Positions 37,894 through 52,985 of a stretch of DNA of 64,000 nucleotides are shown piece by piece (position 1 is the first letter of the stretch; every line of letters starts with the position of its first letter). The stretch covers positions 28,395,678 to 28,459,677 of the forward strand of contig JAQNBH010000011.1 of the NCBI GenBank assembly GCA_028752905.1, read 5' to 3'. The DNA is from Cladorhizidae sp. MBARI D1340-BT2. Its lineage: Eukaryota; Porifera; Demospongiae; Poecilosclerida; Cladorhizidae. A program made the translations under genes and the position numbers. The notes beneath the pieces were generated by a model, which did no database searches, was not told where the DNA came from, and saw nothing but the letters and a program-made list of their open reading frames with translations.

Positions 37894-39532
37894 CCATGAA
37901 CTCTGGTATGCATCAAGCCATGAACACATGTGTACATCAAGCTATGAACACTGGAATGCAGCAAGCTATGAACTCTGATGTGTATTAAGCTATGAAATCT
38001 GGTGTGTAGTAAGACATGAACTCTGGTGTGCATCAAGCCAAGAACTCTGGTGGGTATGAAGCTATGAACTCTGGTGTGTAGCAAGCCATGAACTCTGGCG
38101 TGCAGCAAGCCATTAACTTTTGCATGCATCAAGCCATGAACTCAGGTGTGTATCAAGCTATGAACTCTGGGGTGTAGTAAAACATGAACTCTGGTGTGTA
38201 GCAAGAAATGAACTCTGGTGTGTAGCAGTCATGAACTCTGTATCAAGCTGTTGTCTCAAGCCATGAACTCTGGTGTGTGTCAAGCCATGAACTCTGGTGT
38301 GCATCAAGCCATGAAATAAAGTGTGCATCAAGCCATGAACACTGTTGCACATCAAGCCATGCATTCTGGTGTGCATCAACTCATGAACTCTGGTGTGCAT
38401 CAACAATGAACTCTGGTGCGCATCAAGCCGTGAACTTTGGTGTGCATCAAGCCATAAATTCTGGTGGGTATCAAGCCAAGAACTCTGGTGTGTAGCAAGC
38501 CATGAACTCTGACTTGCAGCAAGCCATGAACTCTGGCATGCATCAAACCATATACTCTGGTGTGTATCAAGCTATGAACTCTTGTGTGTAACAAGACATG
38601 AACTCTGGTCTGTAGCAGCCATGAACTCTTTATCAAGCCATGAACTATGGTGTATCAAGCCATGAACACTGGTGTGTGTCAAGCCATCATATCTGGTGTG
38701 CATCAAGCCATGAACTCTGGTATGTATCAAGTTATTAACTCTGGTATGTAGCAAGACATGAACTCTGGTATGTATCGAGCTATGAAGACTGGGGTGTAGC
38801 AAAACATGAACTCTGGTGTGTAGCATGACATGAACTCTGGTGTGTAGCAGTCACGAACTCTGTATCATGCCATAAACTGGTGTCTCAAGCCCTGAACTCT
38901 GGTGTTTCTCAAGTCATGAACTCTGGTGTGCATCAAGCCATGAACTATGGTGAGCATCAAGCCATGAACAACTCTGGTGTACATCAAGCCCTGAACTCTG
39001 GCATGCAATAACCCATGAACTCTGGTGTGCATCAAGCCATGAATTCTGGTCTGCATCAAGCCATGAACTTTGGTGTGCATCAAGCCATGAACTCTGGTGG
39101 GTATCAAGCCATGTACTCTGGTGTGTACCAAGCCATGAACTCTGATATGCATCAAGCCATGAACACATGTGTACATCAAGCTATGAACACTGGAATGCAG
39201 TAACCTATGAACTCTGATGTATATCAAGCTATGAAATCTGGTGTGTAGCAAGACATGAACTCTGGTGTGCAGCAAGCCATTAACTTTGGCATGCATCAAG
39301 CCATGAACTCAGGTGTGTATCAAGCTATGAACTCTGGGGTGTAGTAAAACATGAACTCTGGTGTGCATCAAGGCATGAACTCGGATTTGTATCAAGCTAA
39401 GAACTCTGATGTGTAGCAAGACATGCACTCTGGTGTATATCAGTCATGAACTCTGTATCAAGCCATGAACTCTGGTGTCTTATATCATGAATTCTGGAGT
39501 GTGTCAAGCAATGAACTCTCGTGTGCATCAAG
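37894..39532 (+). repeat. 1,639-bp tandem duplication, copy 2 of 36255-37893
   Basis: Landmarks at 36519, 36761, 36933, 37226 and 37758 recur at exactly +1,639. Both copies share variants missing from the first 3,827-bp copy: the CNSVHG reading against CNRVHG, and the 2-bp deletion near 37,230 and 38,870. Confidence 0.9.
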
Positions 39533-40101
39533 CCATGAACTATGGTGTGCATCAAGCCATGAACTATGGTGTGCATCAAGCCATGAACAACTCTGGTGTA
39601 CATCAAGCCATGAACTCTGGCATGCAATAACCCATGAACTCTGGTGTGCATCAAGCCATGAATTCTGGTCTGCATCAAGCCATGAACTTTGGTGTGCATC
39701 AAGCCATGAACTCTGGTGGGTATCAAGCCATATACTCTGGTGTGTACCAAGCCATGAACTCTGGTATGCATCAAGCCATGAACACATGTGTACATCAAGC
39801 TATGAACTCTGTGCTATGAAATCTGGTGTGTAGCAAGACATGAACTCTGGTGTGCAGCAAGCCATAAACTCTGGTATGCTTCAAGCCATTAAATTTGGTG
39901 TGCATCAAGCCAAGAACTCTGGTGGGTATGAAGCTTTGAACTCTGGTGTGTAGCAAGCCATGAACTCTAGCGTGCAGCAAGCCATTAACTTTGGCATGCA
40001 TCAAGCCATGAACTCAGGTGTGTATCAAGCTATGAACTCTGGGGTGTAGTAAAACATGAACTCTGGTGTGCATCAAGGCATGAACTCGGATGTGTATCAA
40101 G
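39533..40101 (+). repeat. Right-block segment resuming the 34,070-34,640 order
   Basis: Matches 34,069 onward at +5,464, which equals 3,825 plus 1,639. This is as expected if the 1,639-bp duplication was inserted into the second 3,827-bp copy. Confidence 0.8.
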
Positions 40102-43100
40102 CTATGAACTCTGGTGTGTAGTAAGACATGCACTCTGGTGTATATCAGTCATGAACTCTGTATCAAGCCATGAACTCTGGTGTCTTATGCCATGAATTCT
40201 GGAGTGTGTCAAGCCATGAACTCTGGTGTGCATCAACCAATGAACTCTGGTGTCCATCAAGCAATGAATTCTTGTGTGCATTAAGCCAAGAACAACTGTA
40301 GTGTACATCAAGTCATGAACTGTGGTGTGCATCAACCCATGAACTCTCGTGTGCATCAAGCCATGAACTATGGTGTGCATCAAGCCATGAACTTTGGTTT
40401 GCATCAAGCCATGAACTCTGGTGGGTAACAAGCCATGAACTATGGTGTGTAGCAAGCCATGAATTCTGAAGTGCAGCAAGCCATGAAGTCTGGCATGCAT
40501 CAAGCAATAAACTCTGGTGTGTATCAAGCTATGAACTCTGGTGGTTAGGAAGTCATGAACTCTGGTGTGTACCAGTCATGAACTCTGTATCAAGCCATGA
40601 ACTCAGGTGTATCAAGCTATGAACTCTGGTGTGGGTCAAGCCATGAACTCTGGTGTGCATCAAGCCATAAACTCTGGTGTGTATCAAGCTATGAACTCTG
40701 TTGTGTAACAAGACATGAACTCTGGTGTGTAGCAATCATGGAACTCTGTTTCAAGCCATGAACTCTGGTGTGTGTCAAGCCATGAACTCTGGTGTGCATC
40801 CAGCCATGAACTCTGGTATGTATCAAGCTATTAACTCTGGTGTGCATCAATCCATGAACTCTGGTGTGCATCAAGCCATGAAATCTGGTGTGCAGCAAGC
40901 GATGAACTCTATGAACTCTGGTGTGCATCAAACCATGAATTCTGGTGTGTATCGAACTATGAACTCTGGTGTGTATCAACCTTGCACTCTGGTGTGCATC
41001 ATGCCAAGAACTCTGGTGTGCATCAAGCCATGAACTCTGGTGTGCATAAAGCCATGAACTCGGGTGTGCTTCTAACCATAAACTCTGGTGTGCAACAAGC
41101 TATGAACTCGGGTGTGCATCAAGCCATGACTTCGGGTGGGCAGCAAGCGATGAACTCTATGAACTCTGGTGTGCATCAAGCCATGAACTATGGTGTATAT
41201 CAAGACATGAATTATGGTGTCAGTAACCATGAACTCCGTAACAAGCTATGCACTCTGGTGTGTATCAAGCCATGAACTCTGGTGGATATCAAGATATGAA
41301 CTCTGGTCTGTATCAAGCTATTAACTCTGTGGTGTAGCAAAACATGAACTCTGGTGTGTAGCAAGTCATGAACTCTGGTGTGTAGCAGTCATGAACTCTG
41401 TATCAAGCCATGAACTCAGGTATCTTATGCCATGAATTCTGTAGTGTGTCAAGCCATGAACTCTGGTGTGCATCAACCAATGAACTCTGGTGTGCATCAA
41501 GCCATGAACTCTGGTGTGCATCAAGCCATGAACTCTATTGTGTATCAAGCTATTAACTCTGGTTTGCATCAACCCATGAACTCTGGTGTGCACCAAGCCA
41601 TTAACTATGATGTGCATAATGCCATGAACTCTGGTGTGTAGCAAGCCATTAACTGCGTGCATCAAACCATGAACCCTGGTATGTTAAGCCATGTACTCTG
41701 GTGTGTACCAAGCCATGAACTCTGGTATGCATCAAGCCATGAACACATGTGTACATCAAGCTATGAACACTGGAATGCAGCAAGCTATGAACTCTGATGT
41801 CTATTAAGCTTTGAAATCTGGTATGTAGCAAGCCATAAACTGCGTGCATCAAGCCATTAACTCTGGTGTGTATCAAGCTATGCATTCTGGTGTGTGGCAG
41901 TCATGAACTCTGTATCAAGCCATGAACTCTGGTGTGCAGCAAACCATGAACCCTGGTGTGTTAAGACCAAGCCATGAACTCTGGTATGCATCAAGCCATG
42001 AACACATGTGTACATCAAGCTATGAACACTGGAATGCAGCAAGCTATGATCTCTGATCTGTATTAAGCTATGAAATCTGGTGTGTAGTAAGACATGAACT
42101 CTGGTGTGCAGCAAGCCATAAACTCTGGTATGTTCAAGCCATGAAATTTGGTGTGCATCAAGCCAAGAACTCTGGTGGGTATGAAGCTATGAACTCTGGT
42201 GTGTAGCAAGCCATGAACTCTGACTTGCAGCAAGCCATGAACTCTGGCATGCATCAAGCCATATACTCTGGTGTGTATCAAGCTATGAACTCTTGCGTGC
42301 AGCAAGCCATTAACTTTGGCATGCATCAAGCCATGAACTCAGGAGTGTATCAAGCCATGAACTCTGGGCTGTAGTAAAACATGAACTCTGGTGTGCACCA
42401 AGGCATGAACGCGGATGTGTATCAAGCCATGAACTCTGGTGTGTAGCAAGACATGCACTCTGGTGTATATCAGTCATGAACTCTGTATCAAGCCATGAAC
42501 TCTGGTGTCTTATGCCATGAATTCTGGAGTGTGTCAAGCAATGAACTCTCGTGTGCATCAAGCCATGAACTATGGTGTGCATCAAGCCATGAACTTTGGT
42601 TTGCATCAAGCCATGAACTCTGGTAGTTATCAAGCCATGAACTATGGTGTGTAGCAAGCCATGAATTCTGAAGTGCAGCAAGCCATGAAGTCTGGCATGC
42701 ATCAAGCAATAAATTCTAGTGTGTATCAAGCTATGAACTCTGGTGGTTAGCAAGTCATGAAATCTGGTGTGTACCAGTCATGAACTCTGTATCAAGCCAT
42801 GAACTCAGGTGTATCAAGCTATGAACTCTGGTGTGGGTCAAGCCATGAACTCTGGTGTGCATCAAGCCATAAACTCTGGTGTGTATCAAGCTATGAACTT
42901 TGGTGTGTAACAAGACATGAACTCTGGTGTGTAGCAATCATGGAACTCTGTTTCAAGCCATGAACTCTGGTGTATCAAGACATGAACTCTGGTGTGTGTC
43001 AAGCCATGAACTCTGGTGTGCATCCAGCCATGAACTCTGGTGTGTATCAAGTTATTAACTCTGGTGTGCATCAATCCATGAACTCTGGTGTGCATCAAGC

Positions 43101-44312
43101 CATGAATTCTGGTGTGCAGCAAGCGATGAACTCTATGAACTCTGCTCTGCATCAAACAATGAATTCTGGTGTGTATCGAACTATGAACTCTGGTGTGTAT
43201 CAACCTTGCACTCTGGTGTGCATCATGCCAAGAACTCTGGTGTGCATCAAGCCATGAACTCTGGTGTGCATAAAGCCATGAACTCGGGTGTGCTTCTAAC
43301 CATAAACTCTGGTCTGCATCAAGCTATGAACTCGGGTGTGCATCAAGCCATGACTTTGGGTGGGCAGCAAGCGATGAACTCTATGAACTCTTGTGTGCAT
43401 CAAGCCATGAACTATTGTGTGTATCAAGACATGAATTCTGGTGTAAGTAACCATGAACTCCGTAACAAGCTATGCACTCTGGTGTGTATCAAGCCATGAA
43501 CTCTGGTGGATATCAAGATATCAACTCTGGTCTGTATCAAGCTATTAACTCTGTGGTGTAGCAAAACATGAACTCTGGTGTGTAGCAAGTCATGAAATCT
43601 AGTGTGTAGCAGTCATGAACTCTGTATTAAGCCATGAACTCTGGTGTGTGTTAAGCCATGAACTATGGTGTGCATCAAGCCATGAACAACTCTGGTGTAT
43701 ATCAAGCCATGAACTCTGGCATGCATCAACCTATGAACTCTGTTTTGCATCAAGCCATGAACTCTGGTGTGTAGCAAGCCATGAACTCTGACGTGCAGCA
43801 AGCCATGAACTCTGGCATGTATCAAGCCATGAACTCTGGTGTTTCAAGCCATGAAATCTGGTGTGTAGCAAGACATGAACTCTGGTGTGCATCAAGCCAT
43901 GAACTCGGGTGTGTATCAAGCTGTTAACTCTGGTGTGCGTCAACCCATGAACTCTAGCATGCATCAAGCCATGACCACTGGTGTGCAGCAAGCGATAACT
44001 CTATGAACTCTGGTGTGCATCAAGCCATGAATTCCAGTGTGTATTGTGCTATGAACACTGGTGTGTATCAAGCCATGCACTCTGGTGTGCATCACGCCAT
44101 GAACTCTGGTGTGCATCACAGCATGAACTCGGATATGTATCAAGCTATGAACTCTGGTGTGTAGCAAGCCATGAACTCTGGCGTGCAGCAAGCCATTAAC
44201 TTTGGCATGCATCAAGCCATCAACTCAGGTGTGTATCAAGCTATGAACTCTGGGGTGTAGTAAAACATGAACTCTGGTGTGCATCAAGGCATGAACTCGG
44301 ATGTGTATCAAG
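40102..44312 (+). repeat. 4,211-bp tandem duplication, copy 1
   Basis: Landmarks at 40102, 40553, 41366, 41649, 42063, 42310 and 42755 recur at exactly +4,211. True similarity may begin nearer 39,950. The final part (43,500-44,215) also matches 49,640-50,339 at +6,124. Confidence 0.9.
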
Positions 44313-47300
44313 CTATGAACTCTGGTGTGTAGCAAGACATGCACTCTGGTGTATATCAGTCATGAACTCTGTATCAAGCCATGAACTCTGGTGTCTTATG
44401 CCATGAATTCTGGAGTGTGTCAAGCCATGAACTCTGGTGTGCATCAACCAATGAACTCTGGTGTCCATCAAGCAATGAATTCTTGTGTGCATTAAGCCAA
44501 GAACAACTCTAGTGTACATCAAGTCATGAACTGTGGTGTGCATCAACCCATGAACTCTCGTGTGCATCAAGCCATGAACTATGGTGTGCATCAAGCCATG
44601 AACTTTGGTTTGCATCAAGCCATGAACTCTGGTGGGTAACAAGCCATGAACTATGGTGTGTAGCAAGCCATGAATTCTGAAGTGCAGCAAGCCATGAAGT
44701 CTGGCATGCATCAAGCAATAAACTCTGGTGTGTATCAAGCTATGAACTCTGGTGGTTAGGAAGTCATGAACTCTGGTGTGTACCAGTCATGAACTCTGTA
44801 TCAAGCCATGAACTCAGGTGTATCAAGCTATGAACTCTGGTGTGGGTCAAGCCATGAACTCTGGTGTGCATCAAGCCATAAACTCTGGTGTGTATCAAGC
44901 TATGAACTCTGTTGTGTAACAAGACATGAACTCTGGTGTGTAGCAATCATGGAACTCTGTTTCAAGCCATGAACTCTGGTGTGTGTCAAGCCATGAACTC
45001 TGGTGTGCATCCAGCCATGAACTCTGGTATGTATCAAGCTATTAACTCTGGTGTGCATCAATCCATGAACTCTGGTGTGCATCAAGCCATGAAATCTGGT
45101 GTGCAGCAAGCGATGAACTCTATGAACTCTGGTGTGCATCAAACCATGAATTCTGGTGTGTATCGAACTATGAACTCTGGTGTGTATCAACCTTGCACTC
45201 TGGTGTGCATCATGCCAAGAACTCTGGTGTGCATCAAGCCATGAACTCTGGTGTGCATAAAGCCATGAACTCGGGTGTGCTTCTAACCATAAACTCTGGT
45301 GTGCAACAAGCTATGAACTCGGGTGTGCATCAAGCCATGACTTCGGGTGGGCAGCAAGCGATGAACTCTATGAACTCTGGTGTGCATCAAGCCATGAACT
45401 ATGGTGTATATCAAGACATGAATTCTGGTGTCAGTAACCATGAACTCCGTAACAAGCTATGCACTCTGGTGTGTATCAAGCCATGAACTCTGGTGGATAT
45501 CAAGATATGAACTCTGGTCTGTATCAAGCTATTAACTCTGTGGTGTAGCAAAACATGAACTCTGGTGTGTAGCAAGTCATGAACTCTGGTGTGTAGCAGT
45601 CATGAACTCTGTATCAAGCCATGAACTCAGGTATCTTATGCCATGAATTCTGTAGTGTGTCAAGCCATGAACTCTGGTGTGCATCAACCAATGAACTCTG
45701 GTGTGCATCAAGCCATGAACTCTGGTGTGCATCAAGCCATGAACTCTATTGTGTATCAAGCTATTAACTCTGGTTTGCATCAACCCATGAACTCTGGTGT
45801 GCACCAAGCCATTAACTATGATGTGCATAATGCCATGAACTCTGGTGTGTAGCAAGCCATTAACTGCGTGCATCAAACCATGAACCCTGGTATGTTAAGC
45901 CATGTACTCTGGTGTGTACCAAGCCATGAACTCTGGTATGCATCAAGCCATGAACACATGTGTACATCAAGCTATGAACACTGGAATGCAGCAAGCTATG
46001 AACTCTGATGTCTATTAAGCTTTGAAATCTGGTGTGTAGCAAGCCATAAACTGCGTGCATCAAGCCATTAACTCTGGTGTGTATCAAGCTATGCATTCTG
46101 GTGTGTGGCAGTCATGAACTCTGTATCAAGCCATGAACTCTGGTGTGCAGCAAACCATGAACCCTGGTGTGTTAAGACCAAGCCATGAACTCTGGTATGC
46201 ATCAAGCCATGAACACATGTGTACATCAAGCTATGAACACTGGAATGCAGCAAGCTATGAACTCTGATCTGTATTAAGCTATGAAATCTGGTGTGTAGTA
46301 AGACATGAACTCTGGTGTGCAGCAAGCCATAAACTCTGGTATGTTCAAGCCATGAAATTTGGTGTGCATCAAGCCAATAACTCTGGTGGGTATGAAGCTA
46401 TGAACTCTGGTGTGTAGCAAGCCATGAACTCTGACTTGCAGCAAGCCATGAACTCTGGCATGCATCAAGCCATATACTCTGGTGTGTATCAAGCTATGAA
46501 CTCTTGCGTGCAGCAAGCCATTAACTTTGGCATGCATCAAGCCATGAACTCAGGAGTGTATCAAGCCATGAACTCTGGGCTGTAGTAAAACATGAACTCT
46601 GGTGTGCATCAAGGCATGAACGCGGATGTGTATCAAGCCATGAACTCTGGTGTGTAGCAAGACATGCACTCTGGTGTATATCAGTCATGAACTCTGTATC
46701 AAGCCATGAACTCTGGTGTCTTATGCCATGAATTCTGGAGTGTGTCAAGCAATGAACTCTCGTGTGCATCAAGCCATGAACTATGGTGTGCATCAAGCCA
46801 TGAACTTTGGTTTGCATCAAGCCATGAACTCTGGTAGTTATCAAGCCATGAACTATGGTGTGTAGCAAGCCATGAATTCTGAAGTGCAGCAAGCCATGAA
46901 GTCTGGCATGCATCAAGCAATAAATTCTAGTGTGTATCAAGCTATGAACTCTGGTGGTTAGCAAGTCATGAAATCTGGTGTGTACCAGTCATGAACTCTG
47001 TATCAAGCCATGAACTCAGGTGTATCAAGCTATGAACTCTGGTGTGGGTCAAGCCATGAACTCTGGTGTGCATCAAGCCATAAACTCTGGTGTGTATCAA
47101 GCTATGAACTTTGGTGTGTAACAAGACATGAACTCTGGTGTGTAGCAATCATGGAACTCTGTTTCAAGCCATGAACTCTGGTGTATCAAGACATGAACTC
47201 TGGTGTGTGTCAAGCCATGAACTCTGGTGTGCATCCAGCCATGAACTCTGGTGTGTATCAAGCTATTAACTCTGGTGTGCATCAATCCATGAACTCTGGT

Positions 47301-47329
47301 GTGCATCAAGCCATGAATTCTGGTGTGCA
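44313..47329 (+). repeat. 4,211-bp tandem duplication, copy 2 (truncated)
   Basis: Follows copy 1 for about 3.0 kb and then passes at about 47,330 into the 10.3-kb unit. Confidence 0.85.
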
Positions 47330-47454
47330 GCAAGCCATTAACTTTAGCATGCATCAAGCCATGAACTCAGGTGTGTATCAAGCTATGAATTCTGGGGTGT
47401 AGTAAAACATGAACTCTGGTGTGCATCAAGGCATGAACTCGGATGTGTATCAAG

Positions 47455-50436
47455 CTATGAACTCTGGTGTGTAGCAAGACATGCACTCTGGTGTATATCA
47501 GCCATGAACTCTGTATCAAGCCATGAACTCTGGTGTCTTATGCCATGAATTCTGGAGTGTATCAAGCCATGAACTCTGGTGTGCATCAAACAATGAACTC
47601 TGGTGTGCATCAAGCAATGAACTCTTGTGTGCATCAAACCAAGAACAACTCTATTGAACATCAAGTCATGAACTGTGGTGTGCATCAACCCATGAACTCT
47701 CGTGTGCATCAAGCCATCCATGAACTATGGTGTGCATCAAGCCATGAACTTTGGTTTGCATCAAGCCATGAACTCTGGTGGGTATCAAGCCATGAATTAT
47801 GGTGTGCAGCAAGCCATGAAGTCTGGCATGCATCAAGCAATAAACTCTGGTGTGTATCAAGCTATGAACTCTGGTGGTTAGCAAGTCATGAACTCTGGTG
47901 TGTACCAGTCATGAACTCTGTATCAAGCCATGAACTCAGGTGTATCAAGCTATGAACTCTGGTGTGGGTCAAGCCATGAACTCTGGTGTGCATCAAGCCA
48001 TAAACTCTGGTGTGTATCAAGCTATGAATTCTGGTGTGTAACAAGACATGAACTCTGGTGTGTAGCAATCATGAACTCTGTTTCAATCCATGAACTCTGG
48101 TGTATCAAGACATGAACTCTGGTGTGCATCAAGCCATGAACTCTGGTGTGCATCAAGCCATGAACTTTGGTGTGCATCTAGCCATGAAATCTGGTGGGTA
48201 TCAAGCCAAGAAATCTGGTGTGTAGCAAGCCATGAACTCTGATGTGCAGCAAGCCATGAACTCTGGCATGTATCAAGCCATGAACTCTGGTGTTTCAAGC
48301 CATGAAATCTGGTGTGCCGCAAGACATGAACTCTGGTGTGCATCAAGCCATGAACTCGGGTGTGTATCAAGCTGTTAACTCTGGTGTGCATCTATCCATG
48401 AACTCTGGCATGCATCAACCCATGAACTCTGGTGTGCATCAAGCCATGAATTCTGGTATGCATCAAGCCATGAACTTTGGTGTGCATCAAGCCATGAACT
48501 CTGGTGGGTATCAAGACAAGAACTCTGGTGTGTAGCAAGCCATTAACTCTGACGTGCTGCAAGCCTTGAACTCTGACATGCATCAAGCGATAAACTCTGG
48601 TGTGTATCAAGCTATGAACTCTGGTGTGTAACAAGACATGAACTCTTGTGTGTATCAATCTTGAACTCTGTTTCAAGCCATGAACTCTGGTGTATCAAGC
48701 CATGAACTCTGGTGTGTGTCAAGCCATGAACTCTGGTGTGCATCCAGCCATGAACTCTGGTGTGTATCACGCTATTAACTCTGGTGTGCATCAATCCATG
48801 AACTCTGGTGTGCATCAAGCCATGAAATCTGGTGTGCAGCAAGCGATGAACTCTATGAACTCTGGTGTGCATCAAACCATGAATTCTGGTGTGTATCGAA
48901 CTATGAACTCTGGTGTGTATCAACCTTGCACTCTGGTGTGCATCATGCCAAGAACTCTGGTGTGTATCAAGCCCTGAACTCTGGTGTTTCAAGCCATGAA
49001 ATCTGGTGTGTAGCAAGACATAAACTTTGGTGTGCATCAAGCCATGAACTCGGGTGTGCAACAAGCCATGAACTCTAGTGTGCATCAAGCCATGAACACA
49101 TGTGTACATCAAGCTATGAACAATGGAATGCAGCAAGCTATGAACTCTGATGTGTATCAAGCTATGAAATCTGGTGTGTAGCAAGACATGAACTCTGGTG
49201 CAGCAAGCCATAAACTCTGGTATGCTTCAAGCCATGAAATTTGGTGTGCATCAAGCCAAGAACTCTGGTGGTTATGAAGCTATGAACTCTGGTGTGTAGC
49301 AAGCCATGAACTTTGGCGTGCAGCAAGCCATTAACTTTGGCATGCATCAAGCCATGAACTCAGGTGTGTATCAAGCTATGAACTCGGGTGTGCATCAAGC
49401 CATGACTTTGGGTGGGCAGCAAGCGATGAACTCTATGAACTCTTGTGTGCATCAAGCCATGAACTATTGTGTGTATCAAGACATGAATTCTGGTGTCAGT
49501 AACCATGAACTCCGTAACAAGCTATGCACTCTGGTGTGTATCAAGCCATGAACTCTGGTGGATATCAAGATATGAACTCTGGTCTGTATCAAGCTATTAA
49601 CTCTGTGGTGTAGCAAAACATGAACTCTGGTGTGTAGCAAGTCATGAAATCTAGTGTGTAGCAGTCATGAACTCTGTATTAAGCCATGAACTCTGGTGTG
49701 TGTTAAGCCATGAACTATGGTGTGCATCAAGCCATGAACAACTCTGGTGTATATCAAGCCATGAACTCTGGCGTGCATCAACCCATGAACTCTGTTTTGC
49801 ATCAAGCCATGAACTCTGGTGTGCATCAAGCCATGAACTTTGGTGTGCATCAAGCCATGAAATCTGGTGGGTATCAAGCCAAGAAATCTGGTGTGTAGCA
49901 AGCCATGAACTCTGACGTGCAGCAAGCCATGAACTCTGGCATGTATCAAGCCATGAACTCTGGTGTTTCAAGCCATGAAATCTGGTGTGTAGCAAGACAT
50001 GAACTCTGGTGTGCATCAAGCCATGAACTCGGGTGTGTATCAAGCTGTTAACTCTGGTGTGCGTCAACCCATGAACTCTAGCATGCATCAAGCCATGACC
50101 ACTGGTGTGCAGCAAGCGATAACTCTATGAACTCTGGTGTGCATCAAGCCATGAATTCCAGTGTGTATTGTGCTATGAACACTGGTGTGTATCAAGCCAT
50201 GCACTCTGGTGTGCATCACGCCATGAACTCTGGTGTGCATCACAGCATGAACTCGGATATGTATCAAGCTATGAACTCTGGTGTGTAGCAAGCCATGAAC
50301 TCTGGCGTGCAGCAAGCCATTAACTTTGGCATGCATCAAGCCATGAACTCAGGTGTGTATCAAGCTATGAATTCTGGGGTGTAGTAAAACATGAACTCTG
50401 GTGTGCATCAAGGCATGAACTCGGATGTGTATCAAG
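47455..50436 (+). repeat. 2,982-bp subunit, copy 1 inside the 10.3-kb repeat
   Basis: Recurs at 50437 with an offset of 2,982 bp, falling to 2,958 bp after 48,612 (one monomer lost in copy 2). Confidence 0.85.
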
Positions 50437-52336
50437 CTATGAACTCTGGTGTGTAGCAAGACATGCACTCTGGTGTATATCAGTCATGAACTCTGTATCA
50501 AGCCATGAACTCTGGTGTCTTATGCCATGAATTCTGGAGTGTATCAAGCCATGAACTCTGGTGTGCATCAAACAATGAACTCTGGTGTGCATCAAGCAAT
50601 GAACTCTTGTGTGCATCAAACCAAGAACAACTCTATTGAACATCAAGTCATGAATTGTGGTGTGCATCAACCCATGAACTCTCGTGTGCATCAAGCCATC
50701 CATGAACTATGGTGTGCATCAAGCCATGAACTTTGGTTTGCATCAAGCCATGAACTCTGGTGGGTATCAAGCCATGAACTATGGTGTGCAGCAAGCCATG
50801 AAGTCTGGCATGCATCAAGCAATAAACTCTGGTGTGTATCAAGCTATGAACTCTGGTGGTTAGCAAGTCATGAACTCTGGTGTGTACCAGTCATGAACTC
50901 TGTATCAAGCCATGAACTCAGGTGTATCAAGCTATGAACTCTGGTGTGGGTCAAGCCATGAACTCTGGTGTGCATCAAGCCATAAACTCTGGTGTGTATC
51001 AAGCTATGAATTCTGGTGTGTAACAAGACATGAACTCTGGTGTGTAGCAATCATGAACTCTGTTTCAATCCATGAACTCTGGTGTATCAAGACATGAACT
51101 CTGGTGTGCATCAAGCCATGAACTCTGGTGTGCATCAAGCCATGAACTTTGGTGTGCATCTAGCCATGAAATCTGGTGGGTATCAAGCCAAGAAATCTGG
51201 TGTGTAGCAAGCCATGAACTCTGACGTCCAGCAAGCCATGAACTCTGGCATGTATCAAGCCATGAACTCTGGTGTTTCAAGCCATGAAATCTGGTGTGTA
51301 GCAAGACATGAACTCTGGTGTGCATCAAGCCATGAACTCGGGTGTGTATCAAGCTGTTAACTCTGGTGTGCATCTATCCATGAACTCTGGCATGCATCAA
51401 CCCATGAACTCTGGTGTGCATCAAGCCATGAATTCTGGTATGCATCAAGCCATGAACTTTGGTGTGCATCAAGCCATGAACTCTGGTGGGTATCAAGACA
51501 AGAACTCTGGTGTGTAGCAAGCCATTAACTCTGACGTGCAGCAAGCCTTGAACTCTGGCATTCATCAAGCGATAAACTCTGGTGTGTAACAAGACATGAA
51601 CTCTTGTGTGTATCAATCATGAACTCTGTTTCAAGCCATGAACTCTGGTGTATCAAGCCATGAACTCTGGTGTGTGTCAAGCCATGAACTCTGGTGTGCA
51701 TCCAGCCATGAACTCTGGTGTGTATCACGCTATTAACTCTGGTGTGCATCAATCCATGAACTCTGGTGTGCATCAAGCCATGAAATCTGGTGTGCAGCAA
51801 GCGATGAACTCTATGAACTCTGGTGTGCATCAAACCATGAATTCTGGTGTGTATCGAACTATGAACTCTGGTGTGTATCAACCTTGCACTCTGGTGTGCA
51901 TCATGCCAAGAACTCTGGTGTGTATCAAGCCATGAACTCTGTTGTTTCAAGCCATGAAATCTGGTGTGTAGCAAGACATAAACTTTGGTGTGCATCAAGC
52001 CATGAACTCGGGTGTGCAACAAGCCATGAACTCTAGTGTGCATCAAGCCATGAACACATGTGTACATCAAGCTATGAACACTGGAATGCAGCAAGCTATG
52101 AACTCTGATGTGTATCAAGCTATGAAATCTGGTGTGTAGCAAGACATGAACTCTGGTGCAGCAAGCCATAAACTCTGGTATGCTTCAAGCCATGAAATTT
52201 GGTGTGCATCAAGCCAAGAACTCTGGTGGGTATGAAGCTATGAACTCTGGTGTGTAGCAAGCCATGAACTCTGGCATGCAGCAAGCCATTAACTTTGGCA
52301 TGCATCAAGCCATGAACTCAGGTGTGTATCAAGCTA
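50437..52336 (+). repeat. 2,982-bp subunit, copy 2 (truncated)
   Basis: Parallels copy 1 as far as about 52,336, where ggggtgtagtaaaacatg replaces the gggtgtgcatcaagcc of copy 1. Confidence 0.8.
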
Positions 52337-52985
52337 TGAACTCTGGGGTGTAGTAAAACATGAACTCTGGTGTGCATCAAGGCATGAACTCGGATTTGTA
52401 TCAAGCTAAGAACTCTGGTGTGTAGCAAGACATGCACTCTGGTGTATATCAGTCATGATCTCTGTATCAAGCCATGAACTCTGGTGTCTTATGCCATGAA
52501 TTCTGGAGTGTGTCAAGCAATGAACTCTTGTGTGCATCAAGCCAAGAACAACTCTAGTGTACATCAAGTCATGAACTGTGGTGTGCATCAACCCATGAAC
52601 TCTCGTGTGCATCAAGCCATAAACTATGGTGTGCATCAAGCCATGAACTTTGGTTTGCATCAAGCCATGAACTCTGGTGGGTATCAAGCCATGAACTCTG
52701 TTGTGTGTCAAGCCATGAACTCTGGTGTGCATCCAGCCATGAACTCTGGTGTGTATCACGCTATTAACTCTGGTGTGCATCAATCCATGAACTCTGGTGT
52801 GCATTAAGCCATGAAATCTGGTGTGCAGCAAGCGATGAACTCCATAAACTGTGGTGTGCATCAAGCCATGAATTCTGGTGTGTATCGAACTATGAATTCT
52901 GGTGTGTATCAAGCCTTGCACTCTGGTGTGCATCATGCCAAGAACTCATGTGTGCATCAAGGCATGAACTCGGATGTGTATCAAG

